Source of the DNA: Prescottella defluvii
Lineage (GTDB): Bacteria > Actinomycetota > Actinomycetes > Mycobacteriales > Mycobacteriaceae
NCBI GenBank assembly: GCA_029690005.1
Contig: CP121458.1
Coordinates: forward strand, 3,906,001-3,970,000
Direction: 5' to 3'
Length of the DNA: 64,000 nt
In this document: one piece after another, positions 54,607-64,000 of the stretch
Layout of the letters: each line of letters opens with the position of its first letter
Position numbering within the stretch: position 1 is the first letter of the stretch
Notes under the pieces: model-generated
What the model was told of the DNA's origin: nothing
The model's database searches: none
The model's input: the letters and a program-made list of their open reading frames with translations, nothing else
Made by a program: the position numbers and the translations under genes

Positions 54607-55302
54607 TGTGCTTACTTTTCCTTACTCGGGACGCGGTCAGTCCAACGAGAAACGGATTGGCGGCCCGTTCCTGGCCGATCGAGCTCGCACCGCCGTGGCC
54701 GGGCAGGATCGCGGTGGTGTCGTCGAGCACGAGCAACTTGCGGGCGATCGACTGGAGCAGCTGCTCGTGATCGCCGCCGGGCAGGTCACTGCGGCCGATC
54801 GACCCCTGGAACAGCGTGTCGCCGGTCAGCGCCACCTGCAGGGGGCCGTCGTCGGTGGTGATCGTGGTCCGCAGGACCACGGAGCCCTGCGTGTGGCCCG
54901 GGGTGTGGTCGACGACGAAGTCGATGCCGGCGACGGTGAACTGGTCGCCGTCGGCGAGTTCGATCACCTCGGCAGGCTCACGGAACTCGACACCGGCGAT
55001 GAACTGGTTCATCGAGGGTCCGATCCGCGCCCCGGGTCGGTGAGCATGTACCGGTCGTCGGGGTGGATGTACGCCGGGATCCCGTATCGCTCGCAGACCG
55101 GCGCCACCGACCACGTGTGGTCGAGATGGCCGTGGGTGAGCAACACCGCCCGGGCTCGAAGGTCCGACTGCGTGAGGAACTGCACCAGCGGCTCGGTCGC
55201 GTCCTGCCCGGGATCGACGACGACGCACTCCTTCGCGTCGTCCTGCGCGAGGATGTAGCAGTTGGTCTGGAACATCCCGGCCGGGAATCCGGTGACGAGC
55301 AC
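54599..55302 (-). CDS. Glyoxalase II-like MBL-fold hydrolase (one frame break)
   Basis: MLVTGFPAGMFQTNCYILAQ begins the fold, and the HxHxDH motif lies in LLTHGHLDHTWSVAP. After a break near 55027, DFVVDHTPGHTQGSVVLRTT, ALTGDTLFQGSIGRSDLPGG and ILPGHGGASSIGQERAANPF supply the remaining ligands. About 234 residues. Homologue of Rv2581c. Probably hydrolyses a thioester such as S-lactoyl-mycothiol, but this is an inference from the family. Upstream of hisS with overlapping ends. Confidence 0.9.
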
Positions 55303-55494
55303 GGTGTCAGCTCCTAGAGTTCGGGTCGATCACGACCGAAGACGAATCGAATACAGCCTAGGCGTTCGCTCCTCCAGGATCCTCTCAGGATTCGGTGGCA
55401 GACTCTGTGCCGCCGACGGACGGAGGCAGGTCCGCGTGACCGGCTGCGTAGAGTGCGGAAAATACCGAACACGACGTACGGGAGGACGACTGTA

Positions 55495-56359
55495 GTGCCG
55501 AGCAATCAGCAGCGCCGGGAGGCGGCGAAACGCAAGCTGGAACGCCAGCTCGAACGACGCGCCGCGCGCGAACGCAAGCGCAAGCAGATGACGATCGCCG
55601 GGTCGATCGTCGGCGCGATCGTCGTCGTCGCGGTCGGCGCGGTCGTCGTGACACTGTCGGGCAAGGACGACAACACCTCGACCGAGAACACGGCCGCCTC
55701 CCAGACGCCCACCGCCGGCGCGCTGCCCGCCGGCCGCGCGGAGGCACTGCCGAACCTCGTCAACTGCACCTACACCCCCACCGGTGACGCGGCCAAGCCG
55801 AACACGCCGCCCCGCGCCGAGGGCATCGACACCACCGTCAAGACCGTCAGCGCCAGCATCGAGACCACGCAGGGCCCCATCGGGCTCACCCTCGACAACG
55901 CCGACTCCCCCTGCACGGTCAACAGCTTCGTCAGCCTCGCTCAGCAGGGCTACTTCGACAACACCAACTGCCACCGCCTCGTCACCGGACAGGGCCTGCA
56001 GGTGCTCCAGTGCGGTGATCCGTCGGGAACCGGAGCCGGTGGAGCCGGGATACCAGTTCGCCAACGAGTTCCCCACCGACCAGTACGCGGCAGGCGACCC
56101 CAACGCCCAGATGCCGGTGACGTACCCGCGTGGCACCGTCGCGATGGCAAATGCCGGCCCCGACACCAACGGCAGCCAGTTCTTCCTCGTCTACGGGGAC
56201 TCGACGCTGCCGCCGCAGTACACGGTGTTCGGAAAGATCGACGAGACCGGACTCCAGACCATCGAGAAGGTCGCCGCCGCCGGCGACGACGGATCGATGT
56301 CCGCGGGCGGCGGCGAGCCGAACCTGCCCGTCGACATCACGAGCGTGAGGTTGGACTGA
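55495..56359 (+). CDS. Membrane-anchored cyclophilin-type peptidyl-prolyl isomerase (one frame break)
   Basis: Rv2582 (PpiB)-like protein. A basic coiled N-terminus (PSNQQRREAAKRKLERQLER) precedes one membrane helix (IVGAIVVVAVGAVVVTLSG). The exported cyclophilin domain follows: IGLTLDNADSPCTVNSFVSL, YFDNTNCHRLVTGQGLQVLQ. After a break near 56045 come YQFANEFPTDQYAAGD, VAMANAGPDTNGSQFFLVYG and QYTVFGKIDETGLQTIEKVA. The catalytic Arg region (CHR), SQFF and W-like pocket residues are typical. About 287 residues. Overlaps a second cyclophilin (TGATG). Confidence 0.9.
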
Positions 56360-57136
56360 TGAAGCGCACGGCACTCGTGGCCGCCGGACTCGGCGCCGCC
56401 CTTCTCCTGGCCGGCTGCTCGAACAACGGCGGCGGATCCTCCGAGTCGACGACCTCGTCAGGCACGTGGACCACTCCCGCGGCTCCGACGGTCGACATGT
56501 CCAAGTACGGCGCCTGCCCGCCGTTCCCGCCCCGGCGGGCCCGACCGTCGACTGCAGCTACCCCGCCGCGGGCCAGGCCGCCAAGCCGGTCCAGGCCCCC
56601 AACGGGACCGGCGTGTCCGCCGAGCACGTCCCGTGGCGATGACCGCGAACGATGGCGCCATCGGGCTCACGCTCGACCGCACGCAAGGCGCCCTGCACGG
56701 TCGACAGCTTCGTCAGCCTCGCGCAGCGGGGTACTTCGACAACACCCCGTGCCACCGCATCTCCACCTCGCCCGGCCTCGAGATGCTGCAGTGCGGCGAT
56801 CCCTCCGGCAGGGGCACCGGCGGACCGGGCTACCAGTACGCGAACGAGTACCCCACGAACGCGTACGCGCCGTCCGACCCGGCGCTGCGGAAGCCGGTCG
56901 TGTACCCCGCGGCGCCGTAGCGATGGCGAACGCCGGCGCCGACACCAACGGCGGCCAGTTCTTCCTCGTCTTCGCCGACTCCGTCCTGCCGCCGAACTAC
57001 ACCGTCTTCGGCACGATCTCCGAGGAAGGCCTCACCACCCTCGAGAAGATCGCCTCGGCGGGCGTCGAGCTGCACGGCCCCCGGCGACGGCGCACCGACC
57101 GATCCGGTGACCATCCAGGCCGCCAAGGTCGGCTGA
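56359..57136 (+). CDS. Cyclophilin-type isomerase lipoprotein (frame breaks)
   Basis: A paralogue of the preceding gene, with a lipoprotein signal (MKRTALVAAGLGAALLLAGC, lipobox LLAGC). A linker region of Ser/Thr, Pro and Ala contains the conserved TVDMSKYGACPPFP, then a cyclophilin domain: VDSFVSLAQRGYFDNTPCHR, STSPGLEMLQCGDPSGRG and VAMANAGADTNGGQFFLVFA, ending AAKVG. Breaks near 56530, 56630, 56690, 56910 and 57080. About 258 residues. Anchored outside the membrane, unlike its TM-anchored partner. Followed by a strong hairpin before relA. Confidence 0.85.
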
Positions 57137-57157
57137 CGCCACCCGCGAAAGCTGAAG

Positions 57158-57192
57158 GGTCCCTTCATGCGCTGCCAGCGCGTGAAGGGACC
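57158..57192. terminator. Bidirectional hairpin terminator between cyclophilin and relA
   Basis: GGTCCCTTCATGCGCT and AGCGCGTGAAGGGACC pair over 16 positions with one T-G wobble around the loop GCC. It lies between the convergent stops at 57136 and 57226. Confidence 0.85.
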
Positions 57193-57225
57193 TGCAGCCG
57201 ATTCAGGGGGCGCTACACCCTCCGC

Positions 57226-59563
57226 TCACGCCGCTGACGTCACGCGGTAGACGTCGTAGACGCCCTCCACGTTGCGCACCACGTTGAGCACATGACCCAG
57301 ATGCTTGGGGTCGCCCATCTCGAACGTGAACTTGCTGACCGCCACCCGGTCGCCCGATGTCGTGACCGACGCCGAGAGGATGTTCACCTTCTCGTCGGCG
57401 AGTGCCTTGGTCACGTCCGACAGCAGACGATGCCGATCGAGCGCCTCGATCTGGATGGCCACCAGGAACACCGACGACGGCGACGGCGCCCACTGCACGT
57501 CGATGATCCGTTCCGACTGCTCGCGAAGGGAACTCGCGTTGGTGCAGTCCGTTCCGGTGCACGCTCACCGCGCCGCCGCGGGTCACGAATCCCATGATCT
57601 CGTCACCCGGAACCGGGGCGCAGCACTTCGCGAGCTTGGCGACCGTCCCCGGCGCACCGGGCACCAGAACACCGACGTCGCCGGTCCGAGGCCGGTTCGT
57701 CGGGATGGTCGACGGCGTCGACCGCTCGGCCAGTTCCTCCTCGACGGCACCCACGCCGCCGAGATGCGCGACGAGTCGCTGCACCACGTGCTGGGCGGAC
57801 ACGTTGTGCTCGCCCACCGCCGTGTACAGCGCGGAGACGTCGGTGTAGCGCAACTCGTGTGCGATCGCCGCCATCGACTCGGCATTCATCAAGCGCTGCA
57901 GCGGAAGTCCGCCGCGGCGGACCTCCTTCGCGATGGCGTCCTTGCCGGCCTCGAGGGCCTCCTCGCGGCGCTCCTTCGCGAACCACTGCCGGATCTTCGC
58001 CTTCGCGCGCGGCGACACCACGAACGACTGCCAGTCCGGCTCGGCCCGGCGTTGGCCGCCTTGGAGGTGAAGACCTCCACGACCTCACCGTTCTCGAGCG
58101 TGCGCTCCAGGGCGACCAGGCGGCCGTTGACCCGGGCGCCGATACGGCGGTGCCCCACCTCGGTGTGGACCGCGTACGCGAAGTCGACCGGCGCTCGACC
58201 CCGACGGCAGCGTGATCACGTCGCCCTTCGGCGTGAAGACGAAGATCTCCTTGACCGCCAGGTCGTAGCGCAAGGACTCGAGGAACTCCCCCGGGTCCGC
58301 GGCCTCACGCTGCCAGTCGAGCAGCTGGCGCATCCACGCCATGTCGTCGACCTCGGCGACGTCGCCGGAGTGCCGCCCCTTGGTCTCCTTGTACCGCCAG
58401 TGCGCGGCGATGCCGAACTCCGCGGTGCGGTGCATGTCGCGGGTGCGGATCTGCACCTTGAGCGGCTTGCCCTCGGGGCCGATCACCGTGGTGTGCAGCG
58501 ACTGGTAGACGCCGTACCGCGGCTGCGCGATGTAGTCCTTGAACCGGCCCGCCATCGGCTGCCACAGCGAGTGCACGACACCCACCGCGGCGTAGCAGTC
58601 ACGGATCTCGTCGCACAGGATCCGCACACCCACCAGGTCGTGAATGTCGTCGAAGTCGCGGCCCTTGACGATCATCTTCTGGTAGATCGACCAGTAATGC
58701 TTGGGACGGCCCTCGACGGTCGCGTTGATCCGCGAGGCCGAGAGCGTCGCGTTGATCTCCGCGCGCACCTTCGCCAGGTACGTGTCGCGCGACGGCGCCC
58801 GGTCGGCGACCAGCCGCACGATCTCCTCGTACTTCTTGGGGTGCAGGATCGCGAACGCGAGGTCCTCGAGCTTCCACTTGACCGTCGCCATCCCGAGCCG
58901 ATGCGCAAGTGGCGCAATCACTTCCAGCGTCTCGCGCGCCTTTCGTGCCTGCTTCTCCGGCGGCAGGAACCGCATCGTGCGCATGTTGTGCAGACGGTCG
59001 GCGACCTTGATGACCAGCACGCGCGGGTCGCGGGCCATCGCGATGATCATCTTGCGGATCGTCTCGCCCTCGGCGGCCGATCCGAGCACCACCTTGTCCA
59101 GCTTGGTGACGCCGTCGACGAGATGCGCCACCTCCTCGCCGAACTCGGCGGTCAGCTCCTCGAGCGTGTAGCCCGTGTCCTCGACGGTGTCGTGCAGCAG
59201 CGCGGCCACCAGGGTCGTGGTGTCCATCCCCAACTCGGCGAGGATGTTCGCCACCGCGAGCGGATGGGTGATGTACGGGTCACCGGACTTGCGAAACTGC
59301 GTCGCATGCCGCCGCTCGGCGACGTCGTAGGCGCGCTGCAGCAGCGAGAAGTCCGCCTTCGGGTACAGCTCCCGATGCACCGTGACCAGCGGCTCGAGCA
59401 CCGGCCGGATCGGCGCGTTCCGCTGACCGGTGATGCGCCGCGCCAGCCTCGCCCGAACCCGGCGCGACGCGGACGTCGGCACCGGCGCGGTCTTGTCGGC
59501 AGGGGGCGTCGCACCTGTGTCCTTCGCACCTGTGTTCTGGGACCGATCAAGATGCTGGGTCAT
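57226..59563 (-). CDS. relA: Bifunctional (p)ppGpp synthetase/hydrolase RelA/SpoT (frame breaks)
   Basis: Makes and degrades the stringent-response alarmone. The hydrolase domain shows [18 protein letters not shown] and [11 protein letters not shown] (HD). The synthetase domain shows [32 protein letters not shown] and [20 protein letters not shown]. Next are TGS ([17 protein letters not shown]), the conserved helical region [20 protein letters not shown], and ACT ([20 protein letters not shown]), ending [11 protein letters not shown]. Breaks near 58195, 58050 and 57560. ATG 59563 chosen; an in-frame ATG at 59581 adds six residues. About 780 residues, very close to mycobacterial Rel. Confidence 0.95.
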
Positions 59564-59645
59564 GCCGTCACCTCCTGCCACCGCGCTGCGGGCGGTCCCT
59601 CGGGACCCGGCGGCGCTGCTACACCACCAGGCACAACTGTAGTCC

Positions 59646-60212
59646 TCAGACCCTGACGAGCGACGTCAGTGGGTACCGCTCGAACCGCTCCCGGCCACCC
59701 AACGCCTCGATCTTCGAGGACGACGGCCACACCGACGACCTCCGCACCCGCGCGCGACAGCAGTTCGGCCGCGGCGAGCAGGGTTCCGCCGGTCGCGAGG
59801 ACGTCGTCGATCACGAACACGCGCCGCCCCGTCAGGTCGGGCGCGTCGCACGGGATCTCCAGCGTCGCTGCGCCGTACTCGAGCGAGTAGCTCTCCGAAT
59901 GCACCGGCGGCGGCAGCTTGCCGGCCTTGCGCACCGCGAGGACCCCGCAGCCCAGCTCCATCGCTACGCCGCCACCGAGCAGGAAACCGCGGGCGTCCAC
60001 ACCGGCGACGAGGTCCGCGCCGGCGCCGGCCGCGGCCAGCCCCTCGATCACCGCGCGGTATCCCGTGCCGTCCGCGAACACCGGCGTGAGGTCCGCGAAC
60101 CGAACGCCCGGCGTCGGGAAGTCGTCGCACCACCGGGTGAGCCGCGACACCGACGACCCGGCCCGATCCAGCGCGTCGGCGAGATCGGGGTCACGTCTTC
60201 GGGGGCATCCAT
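59646..60212 (-). CDS. apt: Adenine phosphoribosyltransferase (frame breaks)
   Basis: Salvages adenine to AMP with PRPP. The PRPP-binding loop [14 protein letters not shown] is near residue 122. [20 protein letters not shown] and [20 protein letters not shown], with [19 protein letters not shown], are typical. The N-terminus MDAPEDV from ATG 60212 joins [20 protein letters not shown] across a break near 60195. A break near 59722 gives [20 protein letters not shown] before the stop at 59646. About 188 residues. Lies between relA and the binding-protein gene as in mycobacteria. Confidence 0.92.
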
Positions 60213-60220
60213 CGCAGAAA

Positions 60221-61968
60221 TCACCTCAGAAGTATCCACCTGTCCATGTTCCAGCCCGCACCGGACCTCGTCGGATTCGGCACCACCGCGTGCATTCCGT
60301 TCGAATGCGCGGTGGTCCGGGGCTGATCGAACAGCGGAATCGTCGGCATCTCGTTCCACAGGATCGACTCGGCCTCACCCGACAGCGACATGCGTGCCGA
60401 GAGCGACCCGTCGACCGCGAGCTGGTCGACGACCTGATCGAACCGCCGGTTCGAGAACCCGCCGAAGTTGTCGCCGTTGCCGGATCGCAGTGCGAACGCC
60501 GCGTCGGTCGGCACACTCGTGCCGGCCGCGCCGCCGGCCGACGCCGTCCCGGCGAGGACCGCGTCGACGTGACCCGCCCCGAGGGCGCTCGGGTAGAAGT
60601 CCGGCGAGCCGGCGTCCTCGACCGTGATCCCCGCGCCCGCACACGACGCCGCGATCTGCTGGACCGTCTGCGCGCGCCGGTCGTCGGGGCCGAGATATCC
60701 GATCCGCACGGTCAGGTGCGACTGCCCGGCCGCCTCCCGTGCCGCCTTCGCTCCCGGGATGTCGGGATCGGTGTACAGGCCGCCCTCGGCCGCGACCGCG
60801 GACTTGTAGAACAGCGTGTCCGGAGCAGTGACGCGGGAGTCGACGACGCCCGAACCGGGCGCCTTGTCCCCGTCGACGCCCGAGTGCCCGAACTTGTCGA
60901 ACAGCTGCTGCCTGGGCAGGCACAACGCGAACGCACGACGGGCGTCCGCCGACCCGAACACGCCGTGGTTCACGAGCACCAGCTGCTCGACGCTGCGCGA
61001 GGGTTGGGTCACGGCCTCGAAGCCGCTACCGAGGTCCAGCCCCGGAATCGACCCGAGCCGATGTCGACGACCTCGACTTCACCGTCGCCGATGTGGGACT
61101 GCACGTCCGAACCCTTGGGCCACACCACGATTCGGGAGGTTGCCGGCTTGGTTCCCCACCAGCGCTCGTTCTCGACGAGCACCAGGCCGCCGTCCTCGGT
61201 GTACGAATCGATCTTGTACGGACCCGACGACGGCAGCTTGGTCACGTCCAGCTCGCCCGGGACGAGCCGCCACCCGGTGTTCCAGAACTCCGCGATGCGG
61301 CGCACCGCGTCGGTGTCACCCGAGTGGATCGCACCAACCAGGTCCGGCACCCCCGCCGCCTGCGCGGCGACGTGCGCGGGCATCAGCTCCGTCGCCCCGA
61401 ACAGCGACCGCCAGTCGAGGAAGGACCGACCGGGCTTGAACACCACCGTCGCTTCCTTCGAGCCCGGCGTGCAGTCGACCCGATCGATGTCCGCGTAGCC
61501 CGCGCGTGTCGCGGCGTCGAACATCGGGGCGTGCCCCTCCTCCGCCGAGCGGGTGAACCGCCCGCTGCCGGCCGCCCACGCGAGCACGAGGTCGTCGCAC
61601 GCGATCGGCACGCCGTCCGAGTACACCGCGGCCGGGTTGATCCGGTACTGCACGGCGAGGACGTCGCCCGGCAGGACACTGGCGGTCGCGTAGTCGGTGT
61701 CCGCCACCGGGCCGCCGGACGGCCCGATGTAGTTCGTCCCGGTGAGCACCCGGCCGAAGGCCGCGACCGCACCGGTCGCGGATCCCTCCACCGTGTTGCC
61801 GTTGTACGTCGTGACGACGTTGTCGATCGCGTACCCGAGGGACGGGACCTGGTCCGCGGGCTCTCCGCACGCGGTCGCGGTCGCGCCGACCGCCACCGCG
61901 GCGGTCAGGGCACCGATGACCCTGACCACCCGACGACGAGATCCGCGGGGGGTGTTGGTACCCGGCAT
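60221..61968 (-). CDS. Peptide/solute-binding lipoprotein of SBP family 5 (one frame break)
   Basis: Rv2585c-like exported lipoprotein. A basic start (MPGTNTPRGSRRRVVRVIGA) and helix lead to the lipid-accepting Cys in ATATACGEP. The two-domain SBP_bac_5 body shows QYRINPAAVYSDGVPIACDD, EATVVFKPGRSFLDWRSLFG and WRLVPGELDVTKLPSSGPYK. After a break near 61060 comes SVEQLVLVNHGVFGSADARR, FALCLPRQQLFDKFGHSG and NEMPTIPLFDQPRTTAHSNG. About 583 residues. No ABC permease genes are next to it here, so its partners are elsewhere. Its ATG lies just after the secF stop. Confidence 0.89.
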
Positions 61969-61969
61969 G

Positions 61970-63163
61970 TCAGTGCCTCTTCTTGTTGCGCTTCCCCGTC
62001 GGCTGTGCGCCCGGTCGCGGTGCCGTGCCCGCAGCGGCGCGCACGCGCGGCTCCGGGCGCTCGGCCACCGGCTTGCCGCCGGACGCGGCCGCCGCACGCT
62101 TGGCGTGCACCTTCTTGGTGTGCGCGGCCACCGGTCCCCACCGCTCCTTGATCGACACCAGCAGCGGCGTCGCGTAGAAGATCGACGAGTAGGCGCCGAC
62201 GAGGATGCCGACGAGCTGGACCAGCGCGAGGTCCTTGAGGGTGCCGACACCGAGCAGCCAGACCGCGACCACGATCAGACCCAGCACCGGCAGGATCGAG
62301 ATGACGGTGGTGTTGATCGACCGCATCAGGGTCTGGTTCACCGCCAGGTTCGCCTGCTCGGCGTACGTGCGCCGGTTCAGGTGCAGGACGCCGCGGGTGT
62401 TCTCCTCGACCTTGTCGAACACGACGACGGTGTCGTACAGCGAGAAGCCGAGGATGGTCAACAGGCCGATCACGGTCGCCGGCGTCACCTCGAAGCCGAT
62501 CATCGAGTAGACACCGGCCGTCACGATCATGTCGAAGAACAGCGAGATGATCGCCGCGATCGCCATGTCACGTTCGAACCGGATCGCGATGTAGATACTG
62601 ACGATGACCAGGAAGACCACCAGCGCGATGAGCGCCTTCTTGGTGATCTGCCCGCCCCACGTCTCACTGACGTCGGCGACGCTGATCGCGTTCTTCGACG
62701 GAGTCCCGTCGCTGTCGGTGGGGTGGAACTGGTCGTAGAGCGCGTTCTGCAGCGTGGCCACCTGGGCGGTATCCAGCGCCTCGGAACGAATCTCGATCGA
62801 CGAGCTGGAGCCGGAGCCGACGGTCTGCACCGACACCGGTTCCATACCCAGCGCGTCGGAGTACGCCGTCTCGACCTGCTGGGTGGTCACGCCCTCCGGC
62901 GTCGGGAACTGGATGCGGGTGCCGCCCTCGAACTCGATGCCGAGCGTGAATCCGCGGAAGATGATGCTCACCAGCGACAGCGCGACGAACGTGCCGGTCA
63001 GCCAGTAGTAGAACTTGCGGCGACCGATGACCTCGAAGCCGCCGGTGCCGGTGTACAGGCGCTGCAGCCAACTGTGGTGCGGCAGCAGGGCCTGGTCGAC
63101 GCCGACGTCGCTCAGGGCCGCGTCCTGCTTGGTCGCGGAGGTGTTCGACTCGGTCATGCTCAT
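61970..63163 (-). CDS. secF: Protein translocase subunit SecF
   Basis: Part of SecDF, which uses the proton gradient to aid late steps of Sec export. An intact frame of 397 residues. The first helix [20 protein letters not shown] is followed by the family motif [12 protein letters not shown] and a periplasmic domain to about residue 175. Five more helices follow, including the conserved [20 protein letters not shown] and [19 protein letters not shown] basic tail ends [12 protein letters not shown] 63163 overlaps the secD stop (ATGA); a second Met at 63157 is possible. Confidence 0.96.
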   Translation of the reverse strand: MSMTESNTSATKQDAALSDVGVDQALLPHHSWLQRLYTGTGGFEVIGRRKFYYWLTGTFVALSLVSIIFRGFTLGIEFEGGTRIQFPTPEGVTTQQVETAYSDALGMEPVSVQTVGSGSSSSIEIRSEALDTAQVATLQNALYDQFHPTDSDGTPSKNAISVADVSETWGGQITKKALIALVVFLVIVSIYIAIRFERDMAIAAIISLFFDMIVTAGVYSMIGFEVTPATVIGLLTILGFSLYDTVVVFDKVEENTRGVLHLNRRTYAEQANLAVNQTLMRSINTTVISILPVLGLIVVAVWLLGVGTLKDLALVQLVGILVGAYSSIFYATPLLVSIKERWGPVAAHTKKVHAKRAAAASGGKPVAERPEPRVRAAAGTAPRPGAQPTGKRNKKRH

Positions 63164-64000
63164 GCCTCCATGTCGGACGTTGCCTGCGATGCCGGGGCCG
63201 AAGCCGCCGCCATCTTGCGTTCCCGCGCGACCTGCTGGACGGCGCCGAGACCGTTGACGCTCGGCTTCGACCAGAAGCGGGACTTGGACGCCAGGTACAC
63301 CAGCGGCCACGTCACCAGGAACACCACGACCACGTCGAGGATCGTGGTCAGACCCAGCGTGAACGCGAAGCCGCGGACCTGACCGATCGCCAGCACATAC
63401 AGCACGGCGGCGGCGATGAAGCTGACCGCGTTGCCGGACAGGATCGTGCGGCGGGCACGGGCCCAGCCGCGCGGCACCGCCGAGCGGAAGCTGCGGCCCT
63501 CACGCATCTCGTCCTTGATGCGTTCGAAGAACACGACGAACGAGTCGGCGGTCATGCCGATGCCGATGATCAGACCGGCGATGCCGGCGAGGTCGAGCGT
63601 GAAGCCGATGTAGCGGCCCAGAAGCACCAGGACGGCGTACACCATCACACCGGACAGGATCAGCGACAGCGCGGTCAGCAATCCGAGCATGCGGTAGTAG
63701 ACCAGGCAGTAGAGCAGCACCAGCACGAGGCCGACGGCACCGGCGATCAGGCCGGCCTGCAGCGACGCGAGGCCCAGGGTCGCCGAGACGGTCTCGGCCT
63801 CCGATGCCGAGAACGACAGCGGTAGCGAACCGTACTTGAGCGTGTTCGCCAGCTCCTTAGCCTGAGTCTGGTTGAACTGGCCGGTGATCGAGGTGGAGCT
63901 ACCGACCGGGGTGGCTCCTGCACGACGGGGGCGCTCACGACCTTCGAGTCGAGGGTGAAGGCGGCCTGCTTGCCGATGTTCGACGACGTGAACTGGGCCC
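63160..64000 (-). CDS. secD: Protein translocase subunit SecD, C-terminal part (5' end beyond window)
   Basis: C-terminal half of SecD. Visible are [20 protein letters not shown], the membrane region with [20 protein letters not shown], the signature [20 protein letters not shown] and [14 protein letters not shown], and [21 protein letters not shown] break near 63920 separates [12 protein letters not shown] from [14 protein letters not shown]. The N-terminus and start lie past 64000. The Asp in GMTADSF is the proton-relay region known from SecDF. Cotranslated with secF. Confidence 0.95.
   Translation of the reverse strand, partial: GPVHVVEHRQAGRLHPRLEGRERPRRAGATPVGSSTSITGQFNQTQAKELANTLKYGSLPLSFSASEAETVSATLGLASLQAGLIAGAVGLVLVLLYCLVYYRMLGLLTALSLILSGVMVYAVLVLLGRYIGFTLDLAGIAGLIIGIGMTADSFVVFFERIKDEMREGRSFRSAVPRGWARARRTILSGNAVSFIAAAVLYVLAIGQVRGFAFTLGLTTILDVVVVFLVTWPLVYLASKSRFWSKPSVNGLGAVQQVARERKMAAASAPASQATSDMEA

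Noticed and set aside
57305..59656. Plus-strand open frame of about 783 codons across relA
   Set aside because: It is the antisense of a clearly conserved relA and has no recognisable motif or ribosome site.

Overview
The window is high-GC actinobacterial chromosome, most probably Rhodococcus or a close Nocardiaceae relative (order Mycobacteriales). The evidence is gene order and protein content: pyrR-pyrB-pyrC, nusB-efp-pepQ, aroC-aroK-aroB-aroQ, alaS-ruvX-mltG-aroE, rarA, aspS, hisS, relA, apt and secF-secD lie in the arrangement familiar from the Mycobacterium tuberculosis Rv2534c-Rv2587c region. The genus is inferred, not proven. Coding density is high. No rRNA, tRNA, insertion sequence, prophage or CRISPR array was seen.

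An important caveat is that most genes are interrupted by single-base frame breaks, including essential ones (alaS, aspS, hisS, relA, pyrB, aroB, aroC, secD). I count at least 70. Both halves of each protein are present and well conserved on either side of a break, so I read them as consensus sequence errors, not pseudogenes. The coordinates given span the inferred whole gene.

Layout. 1-2.4 kb: pyrimidine operon (minus strand) with a recognisable PyrR-binding RNA hairpin in its leader. 2.45-4.7 kb: nusB-efp-pepQ. 4.8-5.4 kb: a divergent membrane protein. 5.5-16.8 kb: shikimate genes, a prepilin peptidase, cell-wall (mltG), RNA-processing (ruvX) and alanyl-tRNA synthetase genes, then rarA. 16.8-25.2 kb: a small Cys-rich protein under a CsoR/CstR-like operator, a PIG-L deacetylase, several regulators, an oxidoreductase pair, a kinase-like protein, a DUF389 protein and aspS. 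25.4-53.3 kb: a largely accessory block holding a zinc peptidase, acyl-CoA synthetase, thiolase, radical SAM protein, BlaI/M56 signalling pair, a tautomerase/metallo-hydrolase cassette with a LysR regulator, an MFS pump, a urea-carboxylase-associated cluster, a type VII secretion substrate pair and a large LuxR regulator. 53.3-64 kb: conserved hisS, metallo-hydrolase, two cyclophilins, relA, apt, a peptide-binding lipoprotein, secF and secD.

The more novel signals are: the CsoR/CstR-type operator sitting in the -35/-10 spacer of the Cys-rich mini-gene; a urea/guanidine carboxylase-like cluster whose carboxylase has only its carboxyltransferase half; two near-identical BlaI-type operators linking a BlaI-M56 pair to a lipoprotein; and a compact four-gene catabolic-looking cassette at 35.7-38.3 kb.
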